DNA of 19,670 bases from Ktedonobacterales bacterium (GTDB lineage: Bacteria; Chloroflexota; Ktedonobacteria; Ktedonobacterales; JADMIN01), in assembly GCA_025928125.1 (NCBI GenBank), contig JAICKD010000005.1:1-19670 (forward strand). The letters are read 5' to 3'. The notes below the pieces were generated by a model that was not told where the DNA came from, made no database searches, and was given only the letters and a program-made list of their open reading frames with translations. The stretch's first letter is position 1. The number at the start of each line of letters is the position of its first letter. Positions 6,397-12,632 of the stretch are shown piece after piece. A program made the position numbers and the translations under genes.

Positions 6397-7356
6397 CTAC
6401 AGGTTGCGCGCGCTCTCCATCTGCTGCTGCATCTCCTGCAACTGCGCCAGGCGCTTCTCCAGTGAGGGGTGCGTTGAGAAGAGCGTCGCCAGCGAGTCAC
6501 CCTTGAGCGCGGGTACGATGAACAACGCATTGACCGCAGTCGCCTGCCGGAAGTCTTTCGCCGGAATGCGATTACCTTCGATGGTACCGCTAATGCGCAT
6601 CAGCGCCGAGGCCAGATGCTCTGGCGCGCCGGTAATCAGCGCCGAGCCGCGGTCCGCCGCCAGCTCGCGATAGCGCGAAAGCGCGCGGATCAGGATGAAG
6701 CTGATGACATACGTGATGACCGACGCCAGAATCGCGATCAGCACGATCATGCCGCTGTTGTCGTTGTTGCCACCGCGACGCCCATAGCCACCGCCCATGC
6801 CGCCAAACATCGCGGACCACATGAAGCTGCGCACCAGCAGCGCGGCGATCATCGAGAAGAACGTCGCAATCGTCATCACCAGCATGTCGCGGTTGATGAT
6901 ATGCGTCAATTCGTGCGCGACCACCGCCTCGATCTCTGGCTGTGACAGCCCGCTGCCCTGCATGAGGCCGGTCGTGATGGCGATGACCGAGTGGTTGGCG
7001 TCGCGCCCCGTGGCGAAGGCGTTCGGGATCGACGTCTCGACGATGGCGATCTTCGGCTTGGGCAGGTTGGCCTGCGCCGCCAGCCGACCAATCATATCGT
7101 GCAGCTGTGGCGCCTCCTGCTCATCGACAAATTGCGCCTTCATCGAGGCCAGCGCGATTTTGTCGGAGAAGAACAACTGGAAGCCAGCAATCAACAGCGC
7201 GCCGATAATAAGCAGCGGCCAGGGTATGTGAACCACAAATCCCAGGACACCGACGAAGGCGACGTAAACCAATCCCAGCAGAAACATGGTCAGCACCATG
7301 CGTGCCGCTAACCCGGCGTCTGGCTTATACCAGCGTGGTTTTCCCTGCGTTGCCAT
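6397..7356 (-). CDS. htpX: Membrane zinc metalloprotease HtpX (M48 family)
   Basis: A 319-residue membrane-bound protease that degrades damaged membrane proteins under envelope or heat stress. Two N-terminal membrane helices (about 17-41 and 45-63) are followed by the catalytic region. The zinc site is H148-E-L-T-H152, with third ligand E231 in RYRELAADRGSA. NAFATG (112-117) is also typical of HtpX. Two further hydrophobic segments (about 159-185 and 202-225) flank a Gly/Asn-rich loop. The C-terminal STHPSLEKRLAQL is standard. The start is ATG 7356: GAGGAG lies 8 nt upstream of it, but only 2 nt from an alternative TTG at 7362. The gene precedes pspAB on the same strand, forming a stress module without pspA in view. 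I see no CIRCE element upstream. Confidence 0.96.
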   Translation of the reverse strand: MATQGKPRWYKPDAGLAARMVLTMFLLGLVYVAFVGVLGFVVHIPWPLLIIGALLIAGFQLFFSDKIALASMKAQFVDEQEAPQLHDMIGRLAAQANLPKPKIAIVETSIPNAFATGRDANHSVIAITTGLMQGSGLSQPEIEAVVAHELTHIINRDMLVMTIATFFSMIAALLVRSFMWSAMFGGMGGGYGRRGGNNDNSGMIVLIAILASVITYVISFILIRALSRYRELAADRGSALITGAPEHLASALMRISGTIEGNRIPAKDFRQATAVNALFIVPALKGDSLATLFSTHPSLEKRLAQLQEMQQQMESARNL

Positions 7357-7522
7357 GTTCAAAGCTCCTCAGCGACTCTTGCCTCCAAGGCGCACTCGCT
7401 GCATGTGTTCGTGAACAGAATCCAGTGCGGGCCAGCAATCAGCCTGCAATCCTGTTCCCTTGCTGGCGGCGCACACTCATCAGATATACGCTTCAATCCG
7501 GTCACGAGTAGCATAGCGCAAC

Positions 7523-7587
7523 GTCCCGGCGCAGTCCAGAAGCGAAGGATGAGAATATTCACATCCAACGCAAGGTAGCGCCGGGAC
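7523..7587. promoter_or_regulatory. Nested palindromes upstream of htpX
   Basis: The 294-bp spacer 7357-7650 contains a perfect 10-bp inverted repeat, GTCCCGGCGC (7523-7532) and GCGCCGGGAC (7578-7587). It encloses a near-perfect 20-bp palindrome at 7547-7566 (GGATGAGAATATTCACATCC, nine of ten pairs). The pair lies 167 to 231 bp upstream of the htpX start and could be an operator or, if transcribed, a long stem. An 86-codon reading frame crossing it shows no protein-like features. I see no confident promoter boxes. Confidence 0.45.
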
Positions 7588-7609
7588 AAAGGGCGACAAA
7601 AGGCCAACG

Positions 7610-7642
7610 AAAAAGCCACCGGAGGCTGCTGCTCCCGGTGGC
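7610..7642 (-). terminator. Rho-independent terminator of the 117-residue protein gene
   Basis: Read on the minus strand, GCCACCGG, a 12-nt loop and CCGGTGGC are followed directly by TTTTT. The 8-bp GC-rich perfect stem starts 9 nt beyond the stop codon of the minus-strand gene at 7651-8004, the position expected for its transcript end, and isolates it from htpX downstream. Confidence 0.85.
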
Positions 7643-7650
7643 CTTGCGCG

Positions 7651-8004
7651 CTAACCTTTGTTCTCGCGCTCTTTCTCTTTTTCTTTCAGCGCTTTGTAAT
7701 ACTGGCGCGACCGCGGATGATGCTCGTTATCTTCGTAGGCTGGCCGCACGTCGTCGTCGCTGGCTTTGCGGCCTTCCAGGCCGTCGATGATTTCTTGCAG
7801 GTCGTTATAGATGGCGTAATTGTCGATTGCTTCACGCTGGCGCAGGAGGTGGCGCAGCATCATCATCTGGGAGAATGAGGTCGAGCTATTCCGCTCGGAC
7901 TCAGCGCGTTTGATGAATTTATCGACCAGGTCAATCGAGTCTTCGTTTGCGCCATTCTGTTCGAGTTGCTCGCGAATGGCTTCTAGCTGCTCGTATGCAT
8001 TCAT
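7651..8004 (-). CDS. Small charged helical protein of unknown function
   Basis: A 117-residue protein I do not recognise. It is strongly helical and charged: MNAYEQLEAIREQLEQNG, then IDLVDKFIKRAESERN, a Met-rich stretch SQMMMLRHLLRQREAIDNY, a DLQEIIDGLEGRK helix, and a basic/acidic tail KALKEKEKERENKG. No membrane segment, no Cys and no known catalytic motif is visible. The start at 8004 is preferred over the longer frame to 8142 because the extra N-terminus is Arg/Trp/His-rich and unlike the rest, and GGGA lies a few bases upstream of this ATG. A convincing terminator directly follows the stop, supporting a real single-gene transcript. It might be a partner or adaptor protein, but nothing in the sequence decides this. 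Confidence 0.7.
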   Translation of the reverse strand: MNAYEQLEAIREQLEQNGANEDSIDLVDKFIKRAESERNSSTSFSQMMMLRHLLRQREAIDNYAIYNDLQEIIDGLEGRKASDDDVRPAYEDNEHHPRSRQYYKALKEKEKERENKG

Positions 8005-8122
8005 CGCTGTCCCGCTCCCTTCAGGCGTACTCTCGTGTGTCTGGCACGGAATGCGCGATGGGCATTCCAGCAAGTCATTATATCGCATGGATGTCCGTGG
8101 TGTCATATTGCCGTGCCAATGC

Positions 8123-8209
8123 CTACGCCAACGCCCTGCCACAACGTCCCGCTATTGCGGGCATGGTATGCTCACTGTAGCGAAAAAGGCGTTGGCATAG
8201 AAGGCGTTG
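8123..8209 (+). promoter_or_regulatory. Structured leader upstream of the membrane protein/lactate enzyme unit
   Basis: CTACGCCAACGCC (8123-8135) is complementary to GGCGTTGGCATAG (8188-8200) with one wobble-compatible mismatch. This encloses a perfect hairpin CCCGC-TATT-GCGGG (8148-8161) and a small GCAT-GGT-ATGC stem (8161-8171). AAGGCGTTG is then directly repeated at 8186 and 8201 with a 15-nt period, offering two alternative partners for the same upstream strand. The arrangement resembles a switchable RNA leader ending 35 nt before the GTG start, but no known riboswitch class is recognised and no clear promoter is seen. Confidence 0.35.
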
Positions 8210-8244
8210 CCCGAAGAACCGGATAGCAGGATAGGAGGCGTCAG

Positions 8245-8574
8245 GTGTTCTATCGCCGCGACCGTCCGGCGTCGCTCGCCGTGACGGTGATCCTCCTGAT
8301 TCTCTGGCTCCTGCTGGCGGTCTATCTCATCACCCATCCCGATTTGATCAGTATCATCGTACTGGTGGTCACCGCGCTCGCCGCCGGGTTCGCCGCCTGC
8401 GTCACGTTTGTGGTACGGCGGGCGGAGAGCGAGCAGCCCGACGACCTTACCTACATGCCATCCAGGGATATGGCCAACGGCCACCACCGCGTCATCCCAG
8501 TGACTGATGACGCCACCAACACCGATGCGAACAGGATGCAGCGAGAGATTCCAGACGAGGGAGGCGAGAACTAA
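8245..8574 (+). CDS. Small two-helix membrane protein
   Basis: A 109-residue membrane protein of unknown function. Two hydrophobic helices (about residues 10-29 and 34-57) are joined by a short THPD turn and followed by a polar cytosolic-type tail (RRAESEQPDDLTYMPSRD ... REIPDEGGEN). The start is a GTG at 8245, fixed by a consensus AGGAGG (8233-8238) 6 nt upstream. Its stop codon overlaps the start of the lactate 2-monooxygenase-like gene (TAATG), so the two are almost certainly co-transcribed and translationally coupled. A role as membrane partner or anchor of that enzyme is possible but unproven. Confidence 0.78.
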   Translation: MFYRRDRPASLAVTVILLILWLLLAVYLITHPDLISIIVLVVTALAAGFAACVTFVVRRAESEQPDDLTYMPSRDMANGHHRVIPVTDDATNTDANRMQREIPDEGGEN

Positions 8575-9761
8575 TGAGCGATGCCGCGCCGCGCATGTAT
8601 GGAACCGAACGCCAGATGCAGGTCTACCTGGCTGGCATGCAGGGACAACGCCCGACGACGCCAATGACCTATGAGCAGCTGGAGGAGCAGGCGCGCCAGC
8701 GGCTGAGTCCCGAGGCGTATGGCTATGTGGCGGGCGGCGCGGGCGGCGAGGAGACGATGCGGGCCAACCGCGCGGCGTTCGAGCGCTGGCAGATTGTGCC
8801 GCGTATGCTGCGCGACGTCAGCCAGCGCGATCTGCGCGTGCAGGTGCTGGGGGCGTCCATGCCCGCGCCGGTGATGCTCGCGCCGATTGGAGTGCAGTCT
8901 ATCGTCCATCCCGAGGCTGAGGTGGCGGTCGCGCGTGCGGCGGCCTCGATTGGCGTGCCGTTCATCCTCAGCACGGCCTCCTCGAAGACGATGGAAGAGG
9001 TGGCCCAGGCGGCGGATGCGGTGGGTAAGACGCCGCGCTGGTATCAGCTGTACTGGGGGCGCGATCCCGAGCTGACGGCGAGCTTTCTCAGCCGCGCGGA
9101 GAAGGCGGGCTACAGCGCCATCGTCGTGACGCTCGATACGCCGATTCTGAGCTGGCGCGAGCGCGATATCTCGCTGGCCTATCTGCCCTTCCTGCTGGGC
9201 GAGGGCATCGCTAACTATCTGAGCGATCCGGTCTTCCGCGCCTCGCTGCCTCAGCCACCCGAAGAGAATCCGCAGGCGGCGATCATGCGCTTTGTCCAGG
9301 TGTTCTCGAATCCGACGCTGACCTGGGATGACCTGAGGTTCCTGCGCGAGCATACCAGCCTGCCGCTGCTGCTCAAGGGCATTCTGCATCCTGACGACGC
9401 CAGCCGGGCGCTGGATGCGGGCGCGGCGGGTATTATCGTCTCCAATCACGGTGGACGCCAGGTGGATGGCGCGATCCCCGCGCTCGACGCGCTGCCGGGC
9501 GTTGTCGCGGCGGTGCGGGGGCGCGCGCCAGTGCTCTTCGATAGCGGCATCCGGCGCGGGGCCGATATCTTCCGCGCGGGGGCGCTGGGGGCGAAGGCGG
9601 TGCTGTTGGGGCGACCGTACATGTGGGGGCTAACGCTCGGCGGCGAGGCGGGCGTGCGCGATGTCGTGCTCAATACGCTGGCCGACCTCGACCTGACGCT
9701 GGCGCTCAGCGGCTACACCTCCTGCGCGCAATTGACGCCTGAGGCGTTGCGAAGGGCGTAG
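8574..9761 (+). CDS. FMN-dependent alpha-hydroxy-acid oxidase, lactate 2-monooxygenase-like
   Basis: A 395-residue TIM-barrel flavoenzyme of the lactate/glycolate oxidase family. Active-site residues are all recognisable: Y51 in YVAGGAGGEET, the FMN segment MLAPIGV (101-107), WYQLYW (156-161), K268 in LLLKGIL, and the catalytic SNHGGRQ (H292, R295). The phosphate site is DSGIRRG followed by LLGRPY. The N-terminal YGTERQMQVYLAGMQG and the insert LAYLPFLLGEGIANYLSDPVF match lactate 2-monooxygenases (about 390 residues) better than shorter glycolate or lactate dehydrogenases. Expected reaction: oxidation of L-lactate or another alpha-hydroxy acid with O2; whether the product is acetate or pyruvate plus peroxide cannot be told. 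It overlaps the upstream membrane protein gene by TAATG and is followed by a hairpin repeat. Confidence 0.9.
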   Translation: MSDAAPRMYGTERQMQVYLAGMQGQRPTTPMTYEQLEEQARQRLSPEAYGYVAGGAGGEETMRANRAAFERWQIVPRMLRDVSQRDLRVQVLGASMPAPVMLAPIGVQSIVHPEAEVAVARAAASIGVPFILSTASSKTMEEVAQAADAVGKTPRWYQLYWGRDPELTASFLSRAEKAGYSAIVVTLDTPILSWRERDISLAYLPFLLGEGIANYLSDPVFRASLPQPPEENPQAAIMRFVQVFSNPTLTWDDLRFLREHTSLPLLLKGILHPDDASRALDAGAAGIIVSNHGGRQVDGAIPALDALPGVVAAVRGRAPVLFDSGIRRGADIFRAGALGAKAVLLGRPYMWGLTLGGEAGVRDVVLNTLADLDLTLALSGYTSCAQLTPEALRRA

Positions 9762-9772
9762 ATGCGCTGGCG

Positions 9773-9829
9773 CCGGCCCTCTCCCCCTTAGCCCCCTCCC
9801 CTAAAAGGGAGGGGGAGCCAGAGAGCCGG
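9773..9829. repeat. Dispersed C-rich/G-rich hairpin element, copy B
   Basis: A perfect 9-bp hairpin CCCCCTCCC-CTAAAA-GGGAGGGGG (9792-9815) sits inside a second, outer pairing of CCGGCCCTCT (9773-9782) with AGAGAGCCGG (9820-9829), nine of ten pairs. It lies in the 75-bp gap between the convergent lactate-enzyme and kinase genes, where it could serve as a bidirectional terminator, although there is no T-run. GCCCCCTCCCCTAA and the GGGAG end are shared with the copies at 12335 and 16721. Confidence 0.75.
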
Positions 9830-9836
9830 AAACGTG

Positions 9837-10808
9837 TTATCCGACGGATTCGCCAAACGTTACGGGCGGGATATCTAGTGTGGCGCAGACGCGCGCCGTG
9901 TCGGCGTGGTGTTGTGTGGTGGGGCGGGCGTATTCGAGGCACCAGAGCAGCTGATAGATCGGGCGGCGCTTGGGATAGTCGGCGGCGATGGGTTGCGATG
10001 TAGTATAGCCCTCGCTGAACCCGTCGCCCATCATGTCACGCCAGAGTTCCAGTCGCGCGATGTCCGACTCGTGACAGCCCGCCCACGCGCTGCCGAAGTC
10101 GAGCACCGCCGCGAGCCGCCAGTCATCGTCCGGCTCGTCGCCCGGCACGAGCAGCAGGTTGTAGGGGTTCAGGTCCTCGTGCGTCAGCCGTGGCTCGGTG
10201 AGGTTCGCGAAGTTGCTGGTGTGCGCCTGGAGCACCGCGACAAAGAGATCGGCGTGGGCGGGGTTGGCGATACGCCGCCGGGCGCGAGCCATGAGGGCTT
10301 CGATACTCCCCCTCTCCTGTGGGAGAGGGGGACGGGGGGTGAGGTCAGCTGGGGGAAAAGTTCCGCTTTCTCCCACCTCGCCAAATTGGGAATAGCGCAG
10401 GCTGTGCAGCGCGGCGGTGGCCTCGCCCAACTGGCGAAAAATGTCATGGCGGGCGTGCGGCGACATGCGCTTCAGCCCATCGCGCCAGGCCATCCCCGGC
10501 GCGTGCGCCATCATCAGGTAACGCCAGGGGAAGCGCTGGCACGAGTCGTCCACCGCCAGCGCCTCGCAGACTGGGACGGCTGTCTCGCGGGCGACGCGCT
10601 GCTGGATGGCGGCCTCGCGCGAAAATCTGGTCGGCGATGTGGCGTCGGCCAGCTTCAAGACAACCACGCGCGCCGGGAAGACCAGCGTGGCAAAGACCAC
10701 CGCATGGTCCTCTCCATGCGCGACCGGATGCCACGCCAGCACGCGACACTTGGGGCCAAAGACCTCGCGCGCCAGCGCCTCGATATCATCGCGTGCCAGT
10801 TCGGGCAT
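9837..10808 (-). CDS. APH-family phosphotransferase with a repeat-derived insert
   Basis: A 323-residue small-molecule kinase of the APH fold. The ATP-binding strand is VVVLKLADATSPTRFSREAAIQQ (about 48-70). The catalytic loop is LTHEDLNPYNLLL (H210, D212, N217) and the metal site AVLDFGSAW has D237. Residues about 153-168 (PADLTPRPPLPQERGS) are encoded by a dispersed hairpin repeat, and the flanking text runs on normally from SQFGEVGESG into IEALMARARRR, so the insert seems tolerated in a surface loop. The ATG at 10808 is chosen over an upstream TTG at 10826 because AGG lies 5 nt before it. It starts 31 nt downstream of the GNAT gene on the same strand and is probably co-transcribed with it. 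The substrate is unknown; aminoglycoside modification is possible but not shown. Confidence 0.85.
   Translation of the reverse strand: MPELARDDIEALAREVFGPKCRVLAWHPVAHGEDHAVVFATLVFPARVVVLKLADATSPTRFSREAAIQQRVARETAVPVCEALAVDDSCQRFPWRYLMMAHAPGMAWRDGLKRMSPHARHDIFRQLGEATAALHSLRYSQFGEVGESGTFPPADLTPRPPLPQERGSIEALMARARRRIANPAHADLFVAVLQAHTSNFANLTEPRLTHEDLNPYNLLLVPGDEPDDDWRLAAVLDFGSAWAGCHESDIARLELWRDMMGDGFSEGYTTSQPIAADYPKRRPIYQLLWCLEYARPTTQHHADTARVCATLDIPPVTFGESVG
10307..10345. repeat. Dispersed hairpin element inside the kinase gene, copy C
   Basis: TCCCCCTCTCC-TGTG-GGAGAGGGGGA is a perfect 11-bp hairpin (10307-10332), followed by CGGGGGGTGAGGT. Read on the minus strand it starts ACCTCACCCCCC, matching the beginning of copy A at 3947. 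It is translated in frame as LTPRPPLPQERG within the phosphotransferase. The sequence is far more C/G-skewed than the surrounding codons. Confidence 0.8.
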
Positions 10809-10839
10809 ATCGGCCTGCTCTCCCAACCGTCAACGATCA

Positions 10840-12237
10840 CTAGTCCAGCGGCAACACCCACGAGAGCCGCGTGGGGAAGAGCGTCTCCAGCAGCGGGCGC
10901 ACCCCATCGTTCACCCATATGTCGGGGTAGATCGCCTGCAACGCTGCCAGGCTATGGTGGCCAAAGAGCAGTTGCAGGAAGACTAGCGGCGGGAATGCGG
11001 CGTTTCCAGCGTCCCACGCGCTCGGCGCCCAGGCTTCGGCAGTAGCGAGTCGGCCCGCCGCGAAGGCCAGCCGCAGGCCGCCGCGATAGAAGCTCAGCTT
11101 GACCTCACCGGTATAGCCCTCGACGATGCTGCCAACCAGCCGCCGTTCAAGTGCGGGCGCGATATGTGCGACGAACGCGGGCAGATCGGCGACGCGGACG
11201 TACCAGGCGTACGGCGGCAACGCTAGGACGGGCGCTGATGGGGGCAGCGCGTCATACGCGGGATGGGCGCGGCCAAGCCCCAGCGACAGCATCGTAACGG
11301 GTTGCGTGCGCGGATGAGGGGCGCGCAAGTTGGGAGCCTGGGCAGCGAGCGCCCGCAGCACCGACGGCAGGACGGCGGTCATCGCCACGCCCTCATCGAC
11401 GACCAGACCGCGTATGGTAAACATGTTGCCGTAGCGCGCGCGTGCGGTGAGCACGTAGCCGACGACGCGCTGGACGCCATCGAGAATGAGTTGTGTCAGC
11501 CAGTTCTCGTCGGTCTCCGGGTGCATGCCCGCGATCATCCAGCGCCAGGTGGGTTCGTCAATCACGGCTGAGACGAGCGCACGCGCGCGGTCGCGATCGT
11601 AGAGCGCCATGACGCGCGGCAGGTCGTCCAGCGTGGCGGCGCGGAGCGTGTATGGCTCGGTCGCGTCCGCCGCGAGCGGGGGAATGGCGTTCATCGCGAT
11701 CCGATGGCTCCCACCGAGGTCGAGCGCGTATTCATAGCCGAACTGGCGGTAGTAGTAGTAGATGCCGGTGATGCCGGTAACCAGGTCGCCGCGCGCATCG
11801 CAGCGGGCATGGAGCAGCTCGAAGATGGCGCGAATCAGACCGCGATTGCGATAGGCCATTTTCGTCGCCACCGCCTCGGGTCGGCCCACCGGGAGGGCGA
11901 TGCCGTCGTACTCCCATGTCTGGCGCATCAGCACGGCGCACGCGACGATCTCGCCCGTCGCGGTATCCTCCACCAGCGCGAAATCGCCCGGTCCCGTGAG
12001 CGGATGCCTGCCGCTCATCAGGTCTTCGGCCCAGTGACCGAAGTAGGCGTTCGGCGGATCGGCCTCCTCGTCGCGGAAAGCCTCGGCGCAGAGCCGCGCT
12101 AACCCTTCGGTGTCTTTTTCGGTAGACCAGCGCAAGAGCAATCCGCCATCCAGCGTGCGCTGGTATGAAGCGTCCGCGAGCGCCGCCTTCGCGTCGCGCG
12201 ACGGTGTTGATGTTGTAACTAATGACCCAGAAGACAC
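10840..12237 (-). CDS. Eis-like GNAT family N-acetyltransferase
   Basis: A 465-residue acetyltransferase resembling the Eis family (two GNAT domains plus a sterol-carrier-like C-terminus). The first GNAT domain shows the acetyl-CoA motif MAYRNRGLIRAIFELLHARC and the following GITGIYYYYRQFGYEYAL. A second GNAT-like domain (TLRAATLDDLPRVMALYDR ... RVVGYVLTARARYGNMFTIRGLVVD) comes next. The C-terminal region GEVKLSFYRGGLRLAFAAGRL ... FPPLVFLQLLFG fits the SCP2-like part. Eis proteins acetylate amines, including aminoglycosides, polyamines and protein lysines; the substrate here is open. A GTG start at 12237 is chosen because AAGGA lies 8 nt upstream; an ATG at 12291 has no ribosome site. The next gene on the strand, 31 nt on, is an APH-family kinase, giving an acetyltransferase-kinase pair. 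Confidence 0.87.
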   Translation of the reverse strand: MSSGSLVTTSTPSRDAKAALADASYQRTLDGGLLLRWSTEKDTEGLARLCAEAFRDEEADPPNAYFGHWAEDLMSGRHPLTGPGDFALVEDTATGEIVACAVLMRQTWEYDGIALPVGRPEAVATKMAYRNRGLIRAIFELLHARCDARGDLVTGITGIYYYYRQFGYEYALDLGGSHRIAMNAIPPLAADATEPYTLRAATLDDLPRVMALYDRDRARALVSAVIDEPTWRWMIAGMHPETDENWLTQLILDGVQRVVGYVLTARARYGNMFTIRGLVVDEGVAMTAVLPSVLRALAAQAPNLRAPHPRTQPVTMLSLGLGRAHPAYDALPPSAPVLALPPYAWYVRVADLPAFVAHIAPALERRLVGSIVEGYTGEVKLSFYRGGLRLAFAAGRLATAEAWAPSAWDAGNAAFPPLVFLQLLFGHHSLAALQAIYPDIWVNDGVRPLLETLFPTRLSWVLPLD

Positions 12238-12334
12238 GAATCCAGTCCTTTTCTCACCCCGCCCATCCCGGACATGATTGCAGTATGCCATATCGGCTGA
12301 GCCGCCTGTCTGGGGATTTCTGTTGGAAACGGCG

Positions 12335-12379
12335 GCCCCCTCCCCTAACCCCTCCCCCTTTCAGGGAGAGGGGAACCAG
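12335..12379. repeat. Dispersed C-rich/G-rich element, copy E (45 nt)
   Basis: This 45-nt stretch, beginning GCCCCCTCCCCTAACCCC and ending GGGAGAGGGGAACCAG, is identical to 16721-16765 except at two positions. Its C-rich and G-rich halves form an imperfect hairpin. It lies upstream of the GNAT gene in the 526-bp spacer before argC. Confidence 0.85.
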
Positions 12380-12386
12380 GCGGCTG

Positions 12387-12552
12387 GCGGCTGAAGCCGC
12401 GCCTAGGGGTTGCGGAAGCGCAACCGCAAAGCCCGCCTGCGCGGGCCGCAGGACGAGCGGGCGAACGGTGGTGGCTAGTGGGCGAGGTGGGTAGTAGTGC
12501 AGGTTCGCAGCATGAATGCTGCGGCTAATCGCTGGTCGGGCATGTCTGCCCG
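12387..12552. repeat. Array of five perfect small hairpins in the GNAT/argC spacer
   Basis: Most of the gene-free stretch 12238-12763 is palindromic repeat. GCGGCT-GA-AGCCGC is at 12387-12400, GGTTGCG-GAAG-CGCAACC at 12408-12425 and GCCCGC-CTGC-GCGGGC at 12431-12446. CGCAGCAT-GA-ATGCTGCG follows at 12506-12523 and CGGGCA-TGTC-TGCCCG at 12537-12552. Several are followed by CTAGG, GCTAA or ATAGG. The fourth shares flanks and core with the hairpin at 14744-14761. Reading frames across this region encode nothing protein-like. No T-run follows any of them. Confidence 0.7.
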
Positions 12553-12610
12553 ATAGGTGATGTGGACGCAGCCTGGTCCTGGCGAGGGTGCGGCGCTTGC
12601 GCGATCCCGC

Positions 12611-12616
12611 TATACT
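12611..12616 (+). promoter_or_regulatory. Candidate -10 box of the argC leader transcript
   Basis: TATACT (five of six consensus) is the only good -10 hexamer between the hairpin array and argC. No -35 box is found at 16-19 bp; TTGCGC at 12597 is only 8 bp away. If used, transcription would start near 12623 and give a leader of about 140 nt containing the terminator at 12674-12718. Confidence 0.35.
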
Positions 12617-12632
12617 GTAAGCGACAAGGGCG

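Noticed and set aside
7359..7619. 86-codon minus-strand ORF upstream of htpX
   Set aside because: Overlaps the palindromic region and the htpX ribosome site; composition is not protein-like and there is no ribosome site.
7357..7650. CIRCE heat-shock operator for htpX
   Set aside because: No TTAGCACTC-N9-GAGTGCTAA pattern is present; the palindromes found have a different sequence.
8571..9449. 292-codon minus-strand ORF
   Set aside because: Antisense shadow of the lactate 2-monooxygenase-like gene, whose active-site motifs are intact.
9906..11045. 379-codon plus-strand ORF
   Set aside because: Opposite-strand shadow spanning the kinase and the GNAT C-terminus; no protein family features.
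9837..12237. Aminoglycoside resistance operon
   Set aside because: Both families include resistance enzymes, but most members have other substrates and no substrate-specific residues can be read here; kept only as a hypothesis.
12387..12552. CRISPR array
   Set aside because: The repeated units are hairpins with different stems and irregular spacing, not identical direct repeats with unique spacers, and no cas gene is near.
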